From Acetofilamentum sp. (GTDB lineage: Bacteria > Bacteroidota > Bacteroidia > Bacteroidales > DYOH01): a stretch of DNA of 59,184 bases. The stretch covers positions 1 through 59,184 of the forward strand of contig DYOH01000012.1 of NCBI GenBank assembly GCA_020720625.1, given 5' to 3'. The notes below the pieces were generated by a model, which ran no database searches, was not told the origin of the DNA, and saw only the letters and a list, made by a program, of their open reading frames with translations. The position numbers were made by a program, and so were the translations under genes. Shown here in pieces: positions 35,936 through 44,233 of this stretch (position 1 is its first letter; the number at the start of each line of letters is the position of its first letter).

Positions 35936-36961
35936 ATGGATTTAGACATACATTCACCACAAGGTGGAAAACAAGACGAAGAGTTTGAGAGGAAACTTCG
36001 TCCGGCACATTTTGAAGATTTTCAGGGACAAGCAAAGGTACTCGAGAATCTAAAAATATTTGTTCAGGCGGCTAAAATGCGCAAGGAAGCCCTGGATCAT
36101 GTGCTTTTACACGGCCCTCCCGGACTTGGCAAAACCACTCTATCGAACATCATTGCCAACGAACTGGGTGTGAACATGAAACTTACTTCGGGACCAGTGC
36201 TCGACAAACCCGGCGATTTGGCCGGTTTACTTACTAATCTTGATGAACACGATGTGTTGTTTATCGACGAAATTCATAGACTAAGCCCCGTGGTCGAAGA
36301 ATATCTCTATTCGGCAATGGAAGATTATCGCATCGATATCATGCTTGACAAAGGCCCAAGTGCACGAAGTATTCAGCTAACGCTTAATCCGTTTACCCTC
36401 ATTGGTGCAACTACCCGAAGCGGTTTGCTCACAAGTCCGCTCAGGGCGCGTTTTGGAATTAATGCACATCTGGAGTACTATGATTTAGATATTTTAACCG
36501 GCATTATTCAGCGTTCGGCCTACATCCTAAAAGTGCCTATTCTGGAAGCCGCAGCCATAGAGATTGCCCGTAGAAGTAGGGGAACACCGCGTATTGCCAA
36601 TGCATTGCTTAGAAGAGTAAGAGATTTTGCACAAGTTAAAGGTAGCGGAAAAATCGATAGCGAAATAACGCATTTTGCGCTTGATGCCCTTAATATTGAC
36701 AAACGAGGGCTTGATCAAATGGATAATAAAATTCTGCTCACCATTATAGATAAGTTTAAAGGTGGGCCCGTTGGAGTAAATACCATTGCAACTGCCGTTG
36801 GTGAAGATGGAGGAACCATTGAAGAGGTTTACGAGCCATATCTGATCAAAGAAGGCTTTATTAATCGTACTCCACGTGGGAGAGAAGTTACCGATTTGGC
36901 TTATAAACATTTGGGTAAAATAAGATATAATGATATTCAGCAGCGACTTTTCGACGAATAA
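35936..36961 (+). CDS. ruvB: Holliday junction DNA helicase RuvB
   Basis: The product is 341 residues, normal length. RuvB is the AAA+ motor that drives branch migration with RuvA. Walker A ([12 protein letters not shown], near residue 62), Walker B ([20 protein letters not shown]), sensor I ([17 protein letters not shown]) and the arginine finger region are intact. The winged-helix end includes [14 protein letters not shown]. ruvA and ruvC are not adjacent. It is monocistronic between two terminators. Confidence 0.97.
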   Translation: MDLDIHSPQGGKQDEEFERKLRPAHFEDFQGQAKVLENLKIFVQAAKMRKEALDHVLLHGPPGLGKTTLSNIIANELGVNMKLTSGPVLDKPGDLAGLLTNLDEHDVLFIDEIHRLSPVVEEYLYSAMEDYRIDIMLDKGPSARSIQLTLNPFTLIGATTRSGLLTSPLRARFGINAHLEYYDLDILTGIIQRSAYILKVPILEAAAIEIARRSRGTPRIANALLRRVRDFAQVKGSGKIDSEITHFALDALNIDKRGLDQMDNKILLTIIDKFKGGPVGVNTIATAVGEDGGTIEEVYEPYLIKEGFINRTPRGREVTDLAYKHLGKIRYNDIQQRLFDE

Positions 36962-37023
36962 TGTTTCGGCAAAAATACTAACTCTTTTTTTATTGGTTTG
37001 AATAGCGGTATCCTATAAAACTT

Positions 37024-37065
37024 AAACAATAAAACCCGAATATATTTCGGGTTTTATTGTTTTTA
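37024..37065. terminator. Bidirectional terminator between ruvB and riboflavin synthase
   Basis: A perfect 17-bp stem (37024-37040 with 37046-37062) around a 5-base loop carries A-runs on the left and T-runs on the right. It can end both ruvB and the convergent minus-strand operon. Confidence 0.88.
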
Positions 37066-37074
37066 ATCTGAGCG

Positions 37075-37674
37075 CTATTTTTTCAGGTAATGTTTCATCA
37101 TTTTAGCAATATATTTTCCTATCACATCAAATTCTATGTTTACAATTGTACCCACTTTAAAAGTATGAAAATTGGTTATTTCGTATGTAAATGGAATAAT
37201 TGCTACCTGAAAGGAGTTTTCTCTGGAATTAACCACCGTTAAACTAACACCGTTTACAGAAACCGAACCTTTTTCCACAGTGATATAATCTTCCTGAGCC
37301 GGAATATAATCAAAAGTATAGTACCAGCTGCCATCTGCTTCTTCTACTTTTGAACAAACAGCTGTTTGATCAACATGTCCTTGCACAATATGTCCGTCGA
37401 GCAAACTATCCGGGCGCATACTTCTTTCAACATTTACTTTATCGCTAAGCTGCAAATTACCAAGGTTGCTTTTCTCGAGGGTTTCTTTAATGGCCGTAAC
37501 GGTGTAATTATTATTGCTTATGTCGACCACAGTAAGACAAACACCATTGTGAGAAACACTTTGGTCAATTTTTAATTCATTCACAAACGAACACGACATA
37601 GTGATGTGCAAATTACCTTGTTCTTGCCTTAATGCTACTACTTTAGCAGCTTCTTCTACAATTCCTGAAAACAT
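37075..37674 (-). CDS. ribE: Riboflavin synthase alpha chain
   Basis: The product is 199 residues with two repeated lumazine-binding barrels: MFSGIVEEAAKVVAL ... VSHNGVCLTVVDI and the second LDGHIVQGHVDQTAV ... VSVNGVSLTVVNS. It dismutates two 6,7-dimethyl-8-ribityllumazines to riboflavin and a diaminopyrimidine. It is last on the minus strand after the threonine-synthase-like gene, 90 bases away, so it may be read with that operon. No FMN riboswitch is visible upstream. Confidence 0.95.
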   Translation of the reverse strand: MFSGIVEEAAKVVALRQEQGNLHITMSCSFVNELKIDQSVSHNGVCLTVVDISNNNYTVTAIKETLEKSNLGNLQLSDKVNVERSMRPDSLLDGHIVQGHVDQTAVCSKVEEADGSWYYTFDYIPAQEDYITVEKGSVSVNGVSLTVVNSRENSFQVAIIPFTYEITNFHTFKVGTIVNIEFDVIGKYIAKMMKHYLKK

Positions 37675-37764
37675 TTTATGCTGATTTATTATTTGTCTCT
37701 AAAGTACTATTTTAAACTAAGTTTCGAATATTAAAACATGCTAAAACTTTTAACTACGAACTTA

Positions 37765-39087
37765 CTAATATTCCATCATCGGACGCCATACAAAATCGCG
37801 GTATTTTTCTCTGTCGAAGCGCTGAGTATCTGCTACCGATGTAATCTCTTCTGTAGTATAAGAAACTTGTTCGAGGAAAGAGATTGCCCTTCGAACGCCT
37901 TCGCCCATATTGATAAATACAGTTTGTTCGTTGTCGATGGCCTTGTTTTTTAGAGCTTCGAAAAAGCCCAAAATGGCAGCTGCCGATGCCGGCCCAATTT
38001 TTACTGCTTTTTCGTAAGCCACCAAACGTGCAACTTCTATTGTTGTTTCTTCATTAATGGCAAAATACTCTCCATTTGTGCGTTTTACCAGACGTGCCAG
38101 ATGAGGGTATAATCCCGGATTACCTGTGGCAATAGTGGGAATAAAAACTTTGGGGTTTTCGTAAATAGGGTATTCATTTTCCCATCCTTCGGGAAAACCT
38201 TTGGCTTTGGCATTATTCCAAGCATCCACCTGTGGGGCACAATAATGTCCCTGAATAAAAATCATTTTAGGCATTTTTCCCAAAATGCCGGTATCTCCAA
38301 AATCGTGGAATGCCTTCTCGATGGCCAGAGGAGCAGTTCCGCCACTAACAGCCTGGATATAAACATCGGGCATTTTGCCTAATTGCCGCAAAATCTCAAA
38401 GGCCGATGTTTTTTTGGATTCCAAACGGAGTGGGTCTAAATTTCCTAATGAAATTAGTATTCCGTGTTTTTTTGCATAATCGGCAGCTACCTTTTTGGCA
38501 TAAGCATAATCGCCTTTTACTATATATACTTTTTGTCCTAATGACCCTATATGAACAAAGTTTTCGTGCAAAGCATCCTGCGGAACAAAGATAGATGCCG
38601 AAATACCTGCTTTGGCAAGATATTGTGCAACAGAATTGGCTGTATTTCCGGTACTGGCCACAACGTATTCTTTTATACCTTGTTCTTTTAAAACACTGGC
38701 AATTAGCGTACCTCCTTTATCTTTGAATGTTCCGGTGGCCGGACTGTAATCATTGCGGTTTACATATACTTTTAGGTTAAGACCATGTTTTTCCTTTGCA
38801 AATTTTTCGAGAAAGCTCCACTGCTGTATTGGTGATACTCCTTCACCGTCGGAAACAATATTTTCCGGATTTTCAAGAGGCAGAAAATCAAAATAATGCC
38901 ATAAACTATCTGGCTTTGTTTTCTGGGCAATGAGCTCTTTCAGTTTTTGCTTATCCGTATTGTAAACTGTATAGATATTGCTTTTTCCGCATTTTGGGCA
39001 TTTTTGCCCTTCGGCAAACCATTCTTTAAAACCTGGAATGTGGTTTCCGCAAGATCGACATTCAAAATAAAATTTGGTATTACTCAT
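37765..39087 (-). CDS. Threonine-synthase-like PLP enzyme, probable cysteate synthase
   Basis: The product is about 440 residues from the ATG at 39087 (MSNTKFYFECRSCGNHI). An N-terminal zinc ribbon (CRSCGNHI ... CPKCGKSN) precedes a fold-type II PLP domain. The PLP lysine is in SPATGTFKDKGGTL, the substrate loop is STGNTANSVAQYLAKAG, and the phosphate-binding Gly loop is AVSGGTAPLA. Threonine synthase is the default call. However, no thrA or thrB is nearby and the operon holds sulfate reduction and an alpha-oxoamine synthase. Cysteate synthases that use O-phosphoserine and sulfite belong to this family, so that role is preferred here by inference. Confidence 0.6.
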   Translation of the reverse strand: MSNTKFYFECRSCGNHIPGFKEWFAEGQKCPKCGKSNIYTVYNTDKQKLKELIAQKTKPDSLWHYFDFLPLENPENIVSDGEGVSPIQQWSFLEKFAKEKHGLNLKVYVNRNDYSPATGTFKDKGGTLIASVLKEQGIKEYVVASTGNTANSVAQYLAKAGISASIFVPQDALHENFVHIGSLGQKVYIVKGDYAYAKKVAADYAKKHGILISLGNLDPLRLESKKTSAFEILRQLGKMPDVYIQAVSGGTAPLAIEKAFHDFGDTGILGKMPKMIFIQGHYCAPQVDAWNNAKAKGFPEGWENEYPIYENPKVFIPTIATGNPGLYPHLARLVKRTNGEYFAINEETTIEVARLVAYEKAVKIGPASAAAILGFFEALKNKAIDNEQTVFINMGEGVRRAISFLEQVSYTTEEITSVADTQRFDREKYRDFVWRPMMEY

Positions 39088-39142
39088 GATATAATGTTTT
39101 ATTTTTTCGTAAATCAATTTTTTTTCTGTATACAAACATATT

Positions 39143-40930
39143 CTAAAAATAGATTGAATATAGGGTTATTACAGCCACAAACATGTAAATAAACGTGAGC
39201 GGTGTGCCCACTTTTAGATAATCCTTAAATTTATATCCTCCCGGACCATAAATCATCATATTGGTTTGATATCCGATTGGTGTCATAAAATTAGCTGCTG
39301 CCGAATAAGCAACAAGCAATGCCATACCATGTGGCGAAAGATTTAAATCGTTGGCAAGGCTTATAACAATTGGGAAAATTAGCGCTACCGCAGCTTTGTT
39401 GGTTATAAATGCAGCCAAAAGGGCGTTTATAAAATAAATGCCAAAAAGAAGTATTAGCGTACCATGGGGAAGAAATAGTTTAATAAATTGTTGTGCAATA
39501 AATTCGGCCACTCCGGTTTTGGTCATTGCGATACCCAGAGAGAGCGAAAGAGCAATAATGAGCGCCAAATCGTAATCTATACTTTTGGGTAATTCTTTGG
39601 GCGATGATATTTTAAACATTAAACTTAATAGGAGTAAGGTAATTAAACCCATAAATAGTTTAATAATACCAAGCGACGAAAGCACAATAATACCAATGGT
39701 TCCGCCAATAAGAATGAATGCTTTCAGAAATCCGAGTTTTCTGATTTCCTTAACCTGAGAAATCAAAAAGAAATCTTTCTGGCTTCTTTCAAGAATCATA
39801 AAATTGGGGCCTGCGAGCAATAGAATGGCATCGCCGCTCTGGATAATCACATTTTCTATCTTCCCGGAAAGCACCTCTCCATTTCTATGAATAGCTATTA
39901 TGGTGGCATCGTATTGTTTCCTGAAATTTACATACTTAATTGCTTTGCCAATAAAGCTGGAATTATGCGAAATGGCTATTTCAACCACCTGTGTTTCTGC
40001 TTTTTGAGCAAACATACCAACCGATGGAATTACCAAGCCGTTGTTTGTATTTACCATTTCTGCAATTTGTTGCACATTTCCGGCAAAAACAAGGGTATCG
40101 TTTTCGAAAATAACAATATTGGGAGATGCGGGAATAGAGCGCTGGTCGGCACGTACTATTTCTACAATGTCTAAACCTTCGGCATTAAAAAACTCAGTTT
40201 CTTTAATTACTTTACCAATAAGCGGACAGCCTGGTTTTACTTCAACTTCTACAATATATTTTCTATCCTGATCATGCAATTTTTCCAGAGCGGCTTTTCT
40301 ATCCGGAAGCAGTTTATTTGATGCCAGGCTTAGATAGATAAATCCAATAAAAGCCATGGGTATTCCTACTGCTACAAACTCAAAAATGCCCAAAGGTTCA
40401 ACATTCGGAATTACTTTTTGGTCGAGCAATAAGCCGCCTACAATAAGGTTTGTGGATGTTCCTACCAAAGTAACACAACCACCCAGAATTGTAGCGTAGG
40501 ATAAGGGGATAAGGAATTTAGAAACCGAAACCTGATTTCTTTTGCTCCAGGTGTGCACATACGGCATCATTAAGGCTACCAAAGGTGTATTATTTAAAAA
40601 TGCTGAAAAACTACCGGTAATCCACATCATTCGTCTGCGAAATTGCCCCGGGCTTTTTACACCATTAAATAATTTGTCGAATAATCCATTAAGAACCCCT
40701 GTTTGCCTGTATATTTCGCCTACCAATAAAAGCATGATAATGATGGCAATTTGTTCGTTGGCCAAACCTGCCAATATTTCGGAAGGCGTAAGCACCCTTG
40801 TAATACCCAAAAAAATGACAGCAATTACAAAGCTATAGCTTGCTCCAACAAATTCGGTATATAAACTAATAAGTATAAAGATAAGTGCAGCTATAACCAG
40901 ATATGCATCAGGAAAAACAAGCATTTGCAT
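39143..40930 (-). CDS. SLC13/DASS-type permease with TrkA-C domains, probable sulfate transporter
   Basis: The product is 595 residues. Membrane blocks at about 1-210 and 400-595 contain the family motifs FLNNTPLVALMMPYV, TILGGCVTLVGTSTNLIVGG and NKAAVALIFPIVI. Two TrkA-C (RCK-C) domains lie between them near 215-300 and 305-385. This layout is found in putative sulfate and anion permeases of the SLC13 group. It abuts the APS reductase gene (its start lies next to that gene's stop), which supports sulfate as substrate. The ion coupling is not readable. Confidence 0.8.
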   Translation of the reverse strand: MQMLVFPDAYLVIAALIFILISLYTEFVGASYSFVIAVIFLGITRVLTPSEILAGLANEQIAIIIMLLLVGEIYRQTGVLNGLFDKLFNGVKSPGQFRRRMMWITGSFSAFLNNTPLVALMMPYVHTWSKRNQVSVSKFLIPLSYATILGGCVTLVGTSTNLIVGGLLLDQKVIPNVEPLGIFEFVAVGIPMAFIGFIYLSLASNKLLPDRKAALEKLHDQDRKYIVEVEVKPGCPLIGKVIKETEFFNAEGLDIVEIVRADQRSIPASPNIVIFENDTLVFAGNVQQIAEMVNTNNGLVIPSVGMFAQKAETQVVEIAISHNSSFIGKAIKYVNFRKQYDATIIAIHRNGEVLSGKIENVIIQSGDAILLLAGPNFMILERSQKDFFLISQVKEIRKLGFLKAFILIGGTIGIIVLSSLGIIKLFMGLITLLLLSLMFKISSPKELPKSIDYDLALIIALSLSLGIAMTKTGVAEFIAQQFIKLFLPHGTLILLFGIYFINALLAAFITNKAAVALIFPIVISLANDLNLSPHGMALLVAYSAAANFMTPIGYQTNMMIYGPGGYKFKDYLKVGTPLTFIYMFVAVITLYSIYF

Positions 40931-41677
40931 TTAATTTATCTTTTTGGTATTTATTGTAAGATTTGTATTTAATTGTTCGGGCGCATGCAAGCCACATTCT
41001 TTTTTGGAATTATCTTCCCACCACCATCGGCCGGCACGAAAATCTTCACCTGGTTTAATGGCTCTTGTACATGGTTGACAGCCAATGCTTACAAATCCCT
41101 GGTCAAAGAGTTTATTGTATGGAATATCATTGTTTTTGATAAACTCCATGGTTTCTTCAAGCGACCAATATAGCAGAGGATTGTATTTTATTAAATCGAA
41201 ACTCTCGTCGTATTGAAATAAGTCCAAATCTTTACGTGCATCCGATTGCGAAGCACGTAATCCGGTAATCCATACTTTTACATCTTTTAAGGCACGCTTT
41301 AGAGGCAATACCTTACGTATATTGCAGCATTCTTTTCGGTTTTCTACAGATTCGTAAAAACTGAATGGGCCTTTTTCGCTCATCATTTTCTCTACCAAAT
41401 CTTTTTGGGGATAATAGCAAATAATGCTTTTATTGTATTTCTGAATCGTTTTTTCAAAAACTTTGTATGTTTCTTCAAATAATCGTCCGGTATCGAGGGT
41501 AAAAACTTTAATATCCAGGTTGCTATTAAAAATGTAATGCGAAATAACCTGATCTTCTTGTCCAAAACTCGTAGAAAAGGCTATGTTGCCTTTATATTGC
41601 TTATTTAAAAATGTAAGGGTTTCTTCAATAGATGTTTGGGCAAATTGTTGGCTTAACTGTAAAGCAATCTCTTTCAT
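40931..41677 (-). CDS. cysH: Assimilatory adenylyl-sulfate (APS) reductase, CysH family
   Basis: The product is 248 residues. It reduces APS to sulfite with thioredoxin. The sulfonucleotide loop is IAFSTSFGQEDQVI and the specificity region is VFTLDTGRLFEETY. It has the [4Fe-4S] cysteines CC in ENRKECCNIRKVLPL and CxxC in SIGCQPCTRAI, and the catalytic Cys in KKECGLHAPE. The cluster cysteines mark it as the APS-type rather than the PAPS-type enzyme. ATP sulfurylase and sulfite reductase genes are absent from the window. The permease gene starts immediately at its stop. Confidence 0.92.
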   Translation of the reverse strand: MKEIALQLSQQFAQTSIEETLTFLNKQYKGNIAFSTSFGQEDQVISHYIFNSNLDIKVFTLDTGRLFEETYKVFEKTIQKYNKSIICYYPQKDLVEKMMSEKGPFSFYESVENRKECCNIRKVLPLKRALKDVKVWITGLRASQSDARKDLDLFQYDESFDLIKYNPLLYWSLEETMEFIKNNDIPYNKLFDQGFVSIGCQPCTRAIKPGEDFRAGRWWWEDNSKKECGLHAPEQLNTNLTINTKKIN

Positions 41678-41701
41678 TATGGTTTATTAAATAAATTGAT
41701 A

Positions 41702-41752
41702 CAAAAAAAAAACTACATTTGATTTTGTTCAAAAAAACAGTTCAAATGTAGT
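41702..41752 (-). terminator. Hairpin with T-run between the oxoamine synthase and APS reductase genes
   Basis: Arms 41712-41722 (ACTACATTTGA) and 41742-41752 (TCAAATGTAGT) pair exactly over 11 bp. On the minus strand the stem is followed by about ten T's. It could end most transcripts after the first gene, so the cluster may be read as one gene plus an operon. Each arm also contains TACATTTG, a match to the -7 box. Confidence 0.7.
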
Positions 41753-41778
41753 AAATTTTTATAAAAGGCCGAAGTTTA

Positions 41779-43017
41779 TTAAACCATCTTCACTTCAGTA
41801 CCATCATATTTTCCTTGTTTAAGTTTTACAGCCACCTCGTCGAATGCCTTTACAGTATATGCAACGTCTTCTAAAGAGTGAGCAGCCGTAGGAATTAAAC
41901 GAATAAGAATAATTCCCTTGGGAACAACCGGATATACAACTGCAGAGCTAAAGATACCATAATTTTCGCGTAAATCGAGAATAATATTGGTTGCCTGTGC
42001 GGGTTCGCCATGGAAAATAACAGGAGTAACCGGAGAGCCACTGTGTCCTAAATCAAAACCGGCTTTTCTTAAACCTTCCTGAAGTGCATTAACAATAACC
42101 CAAAGTTTTTTTCTTTGTTCGCCACTACGAACATATTCTAAACGCTTAAGAGCCCCAATAACCATAGGCATTGGCAGCGCTTTGGCAAAAATTTGCGAAC
42201 GCATGCTGTAACGAAAATAGTCGATAATGTGTTTTGGTCCGGCAACAAAACCGCCAATTCCGGCCATTGCTTTAGCAAAAGTACCAAAATAAACGTCGAT
42301 TTCATCCTGAACACCTAGAAAATCGGCAGTACCGCGACCTTGTTCACCCATAGAGCCAAAACCATGAGCATCGTCGATTAGTAAACGAAATTCGTATTTT
42401 TTCTTTAAAGCAGCAATACTTCTTAAATCGCCTAAATCGCCGCTCATTCCATAAACACCTTCTGTAATAACGAGTATTCCTCCGGGTGTTCCTTCAATCA
42501 TTTTGGTGGCTTTTTGTAATCGATCTTCCAGCTGAGCCATGTCGTTGTGCTGATATACAAGGCGTTTACCAAAATGCAAACGAGTACCATCGTAAATACA
42601 TGCATGATTTTCGTTATCGTATATAACCACATCATGCCTGTCGAGTAAAGAGTCGATAATGGAAACCATTCCCTGATAGCCATAATTAAGCAAAAATGCA
42701 TCTTCTTTTTGCTCAATAGCGGCAAGTTCTTGCTCCAATTTTTCGTGATAAGAAGTGTGTCCCGACATTAATCGGGCACCCATTGGATAAGCCAATCCCC
42801 AATCTTTGGCTGCCTGAGCATCTACTTGTCGAATTTCGGGCATATTGGCAAGCCCCAAATAATTATTGATACTCCAAACTAGAACTTCTTTTCCTCTAAA
42901 AGTCATACGGGGACCTATTTCTCCCTCTAATTTCGGAAATGCGAAGTAACCTTCTGCTACATCACGATATTTTCCTAGTGGCGTTTTTTTGACGTCTAAT
43001 TTTTTAAAAATGTCCAC
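41779..43017 (-). CDS. Alpha-oxoamine synthase, probable cysteate fatty-acyltransferase
   Basis: The product is about 412 residues from the GTG at 43017 (reading MDIFKKLDVKKTPLG). The frame runs on to a TTG at 43044, but that would place the start inside a promoter box. It is a fold-type I PLP enzyme of the serine palmitoyltransferase/KBL/AONS group: ENHACIYDGTRL, DDAHGFGSMG and the PLP lysine in FGTFAKAMAGIGGF. The stretch GYFAFPKLEGEIGPRMTF is, as I recall it, typical of the Bacteroidota group that condenses cysteate with a fatty-acyl thioester to form 3-keto-capnine. Ordinary serine palmitoyltransferase or glycine acetyltransferase activity cannot be excluded by sequence. Confidence 0.72.
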   Translation of the reverse strand: MDIFKKLDVKKTPLGKYRDVAEGYFAFPKLEGEIGPRMTFRGKEVLVWSINNYLGLANMPEIRQVDAQAAKDWGLAYPMGARLMSGHTSYHEKLEQELAAIEQKEDAFLLNYGYQGMVSIIDSLLDRHDVVIYDNENHACIYDGTRLHFGKRLVYQHNDMAQLEDRLQKATKMIEGTPGGILVITEGVYGMSGDLGDLRSIAALKKKYEFRLLIDDAHGFGSMGEQGRGTADFLGVQDEIDVYFGTFAKAMAGIGGFVAGPKHIIDYFRYSMRSQIFAKALPMPMVIGALKRLEYVRSGEQRKKLWVIVNALQEGLRKAGFDLGHSGSPVTPVIFHGEPAQATNIILDLRENYGIFSSAVVYPVVPKGIILIRLIPTAAHSLEDVAYTVKAFDEVAVKLKQGKYDGTEVKMV

Positions 43018-43041
43018 GGTTTCAAAATTTAAATTCGGGTA

Positions 43042-43119
43042 CAAATGTAGCTTATTTCTTTTAATTTGGTAAAAAATTGGAAGGTATTATTTATCATACT
43101 GTCAATTGTTTTATCTTTG
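43042..43119. promoter_or_regulatory. Divergent -7 promoter boxes
   Basis: TACATTTG on the minus strand (43042-43049) lies 25 bases before the oxoamine synthase GTG, and TATCTTTG on the plus strand (43112-43119) lies 20 bases before the VOC gene ATG. Both match TAnnTTTG exactly. No clear TTTG was found 19 bases further upstream of either. Confidence 0.55.
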
Positions 43120-43139
43120 CCCGCAAACATTTTAAAGAT

Positions 43140-44198
43140 ATGGCAAAATTAATTACAGGTATTCAGCAAATAGGTATTGGAGTAAGTAATGTTCACGAAG
43201 CATGGAGATGGTATAGAGAGGCATTTGGCATGCGCGTACCAATTTTTGAAGAGGCGGCAACAGCGGCTCTTATGCTGCCGTATACGGGGGGAGAGCCCCG
43301 CGACAGACATGCTGTTTTGGCTGTTAACTTGCAAGGGGGAAGCGGTTTCGAAATTTGGCAGTATACCGGCAGAGTGCCACAAGCACCCGCTTTTCAGATT
43401 CAATGGGGTGATTTAGGGATATTGGCCGCCAAAATCAGAAGCAATCAAATTGAAAATACATACAACAAGTTCGAAAGCAATAATTACTACATCAAAACTA
43501 CACTCCAAAATGCTCCAAACGGTAAGAAACATTTTTTTGTAAACGACCCTTATGGTAATTTGTTTGAAGTGGTAGAAGATGAATACGTATATGCTGCTGG
43601 TAATGAGCTCACAGGTGGGCCATTTGGGGCGGTAATTGGTGTTTCCGATATTGATAAGGCCATGAAATTGTATGCTGACATTTTGGGCTACAATCAAATT
43701 ATTTCTGACAAAACAGGCGTTTTCGATGATTTTAAAGGCATTAGTGGTGGCGAACGTGCATTTAGAAGGGTTTTACTTGGTCATGAAAAGCCCCGCAAAG
43801 GAGCATTTAGTGAGATGTTTGGATACAGCCAACTCGAATTGGTGCAACTTACCGAAGAAAAGGGACGCAAAGTTTTCGAAAACCGAATGTGGGGTGATTT
43901 AGGATACATACATCTTTGCTTTGATATTATTAAGATGGCCGATTTGCGCCAAGAATGCAAAGAAAATGGATTTCCATTTACTGTGGATGCAGGAGATTAT
44001 TTCGATATGGGTGAAGCCGCTGGTACATTTGCCTATATCGAAGACCCTGATGGTACTTTGATTGAATTTGTGGAGACTTTTAAGATTCCCATTTTTAAGA
44101 AAATTGGGTGGTATCTGAATCTGAAAAAGCGCGATGCAACAAAAGTTATTCCTAAATGGATGCTGAAAACTTTGCGCTTTAATGCCGTGAAAGATTAA
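43140..44198 (+). CDS. Two-domain VOC (glyoxalase/dioxygenase superfamily) protein
   Basis: The product is 352 residues from the ATG at 43140 (MAKLITGIQQIGIGVSNV), 20 bases after a TATCTTTG box. It has two VOC modules, residues about 5-150 (HFFVNDPYGNLFEVVED) and 155-320 (GTFAYIEDPDGTLIEFVETF). The repeated D-P-x-G-x-x-x-E-x pattern supplies metal ligands, so it is likely metal-dependent. The substrate is unknown. It is divergent from the oxoamine synthase gene and sits close to dprA; a link to lipid metabolism is only suggested by position. Confidence 0.78.
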   Translation: MAKLITGIQQIGIGVSNVHEAWRWYREAFGMRVPIFEEAATAALMLPYTGGEPRDRHAVLAVNLQGGSGFEIWQYTGRVPQAPAFQIQWGDLGILAAKIRSNQIENTYNKFESNNYYIKTTLQNAPNGKKHFFVNDPYGNLFEVVEDEYVYAAGNELTGGPFGAVIGVSDIDKAMKLYADILGYNQIISDKTGVFDDFKGISGGERAFRRVLLGHEKPRKGAFSEMFGYSQLELVQLTEEKGRKVFENRMWGDLGYIHLCFDIIKMADLRQECKENGFPFTVDAGDYFDMGEAAGTFAYIEDPDGTLIEFVETFKIPIFKKIGWYLNLKKRDATKVIPKWMLKTLRFNAVKD

Positions 44199-44233
44199 GC
44201 TGCTTTAATAATTTTGTATAGCCTCTGTTTCTC

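Noticed and set aside
43018-43044. TTG start of the oxoamine synthase at 43044
   Set aside because: It would lie inside the TACATTTG promoter box; the GTG at 43017 gives the family-typical MDIF start.
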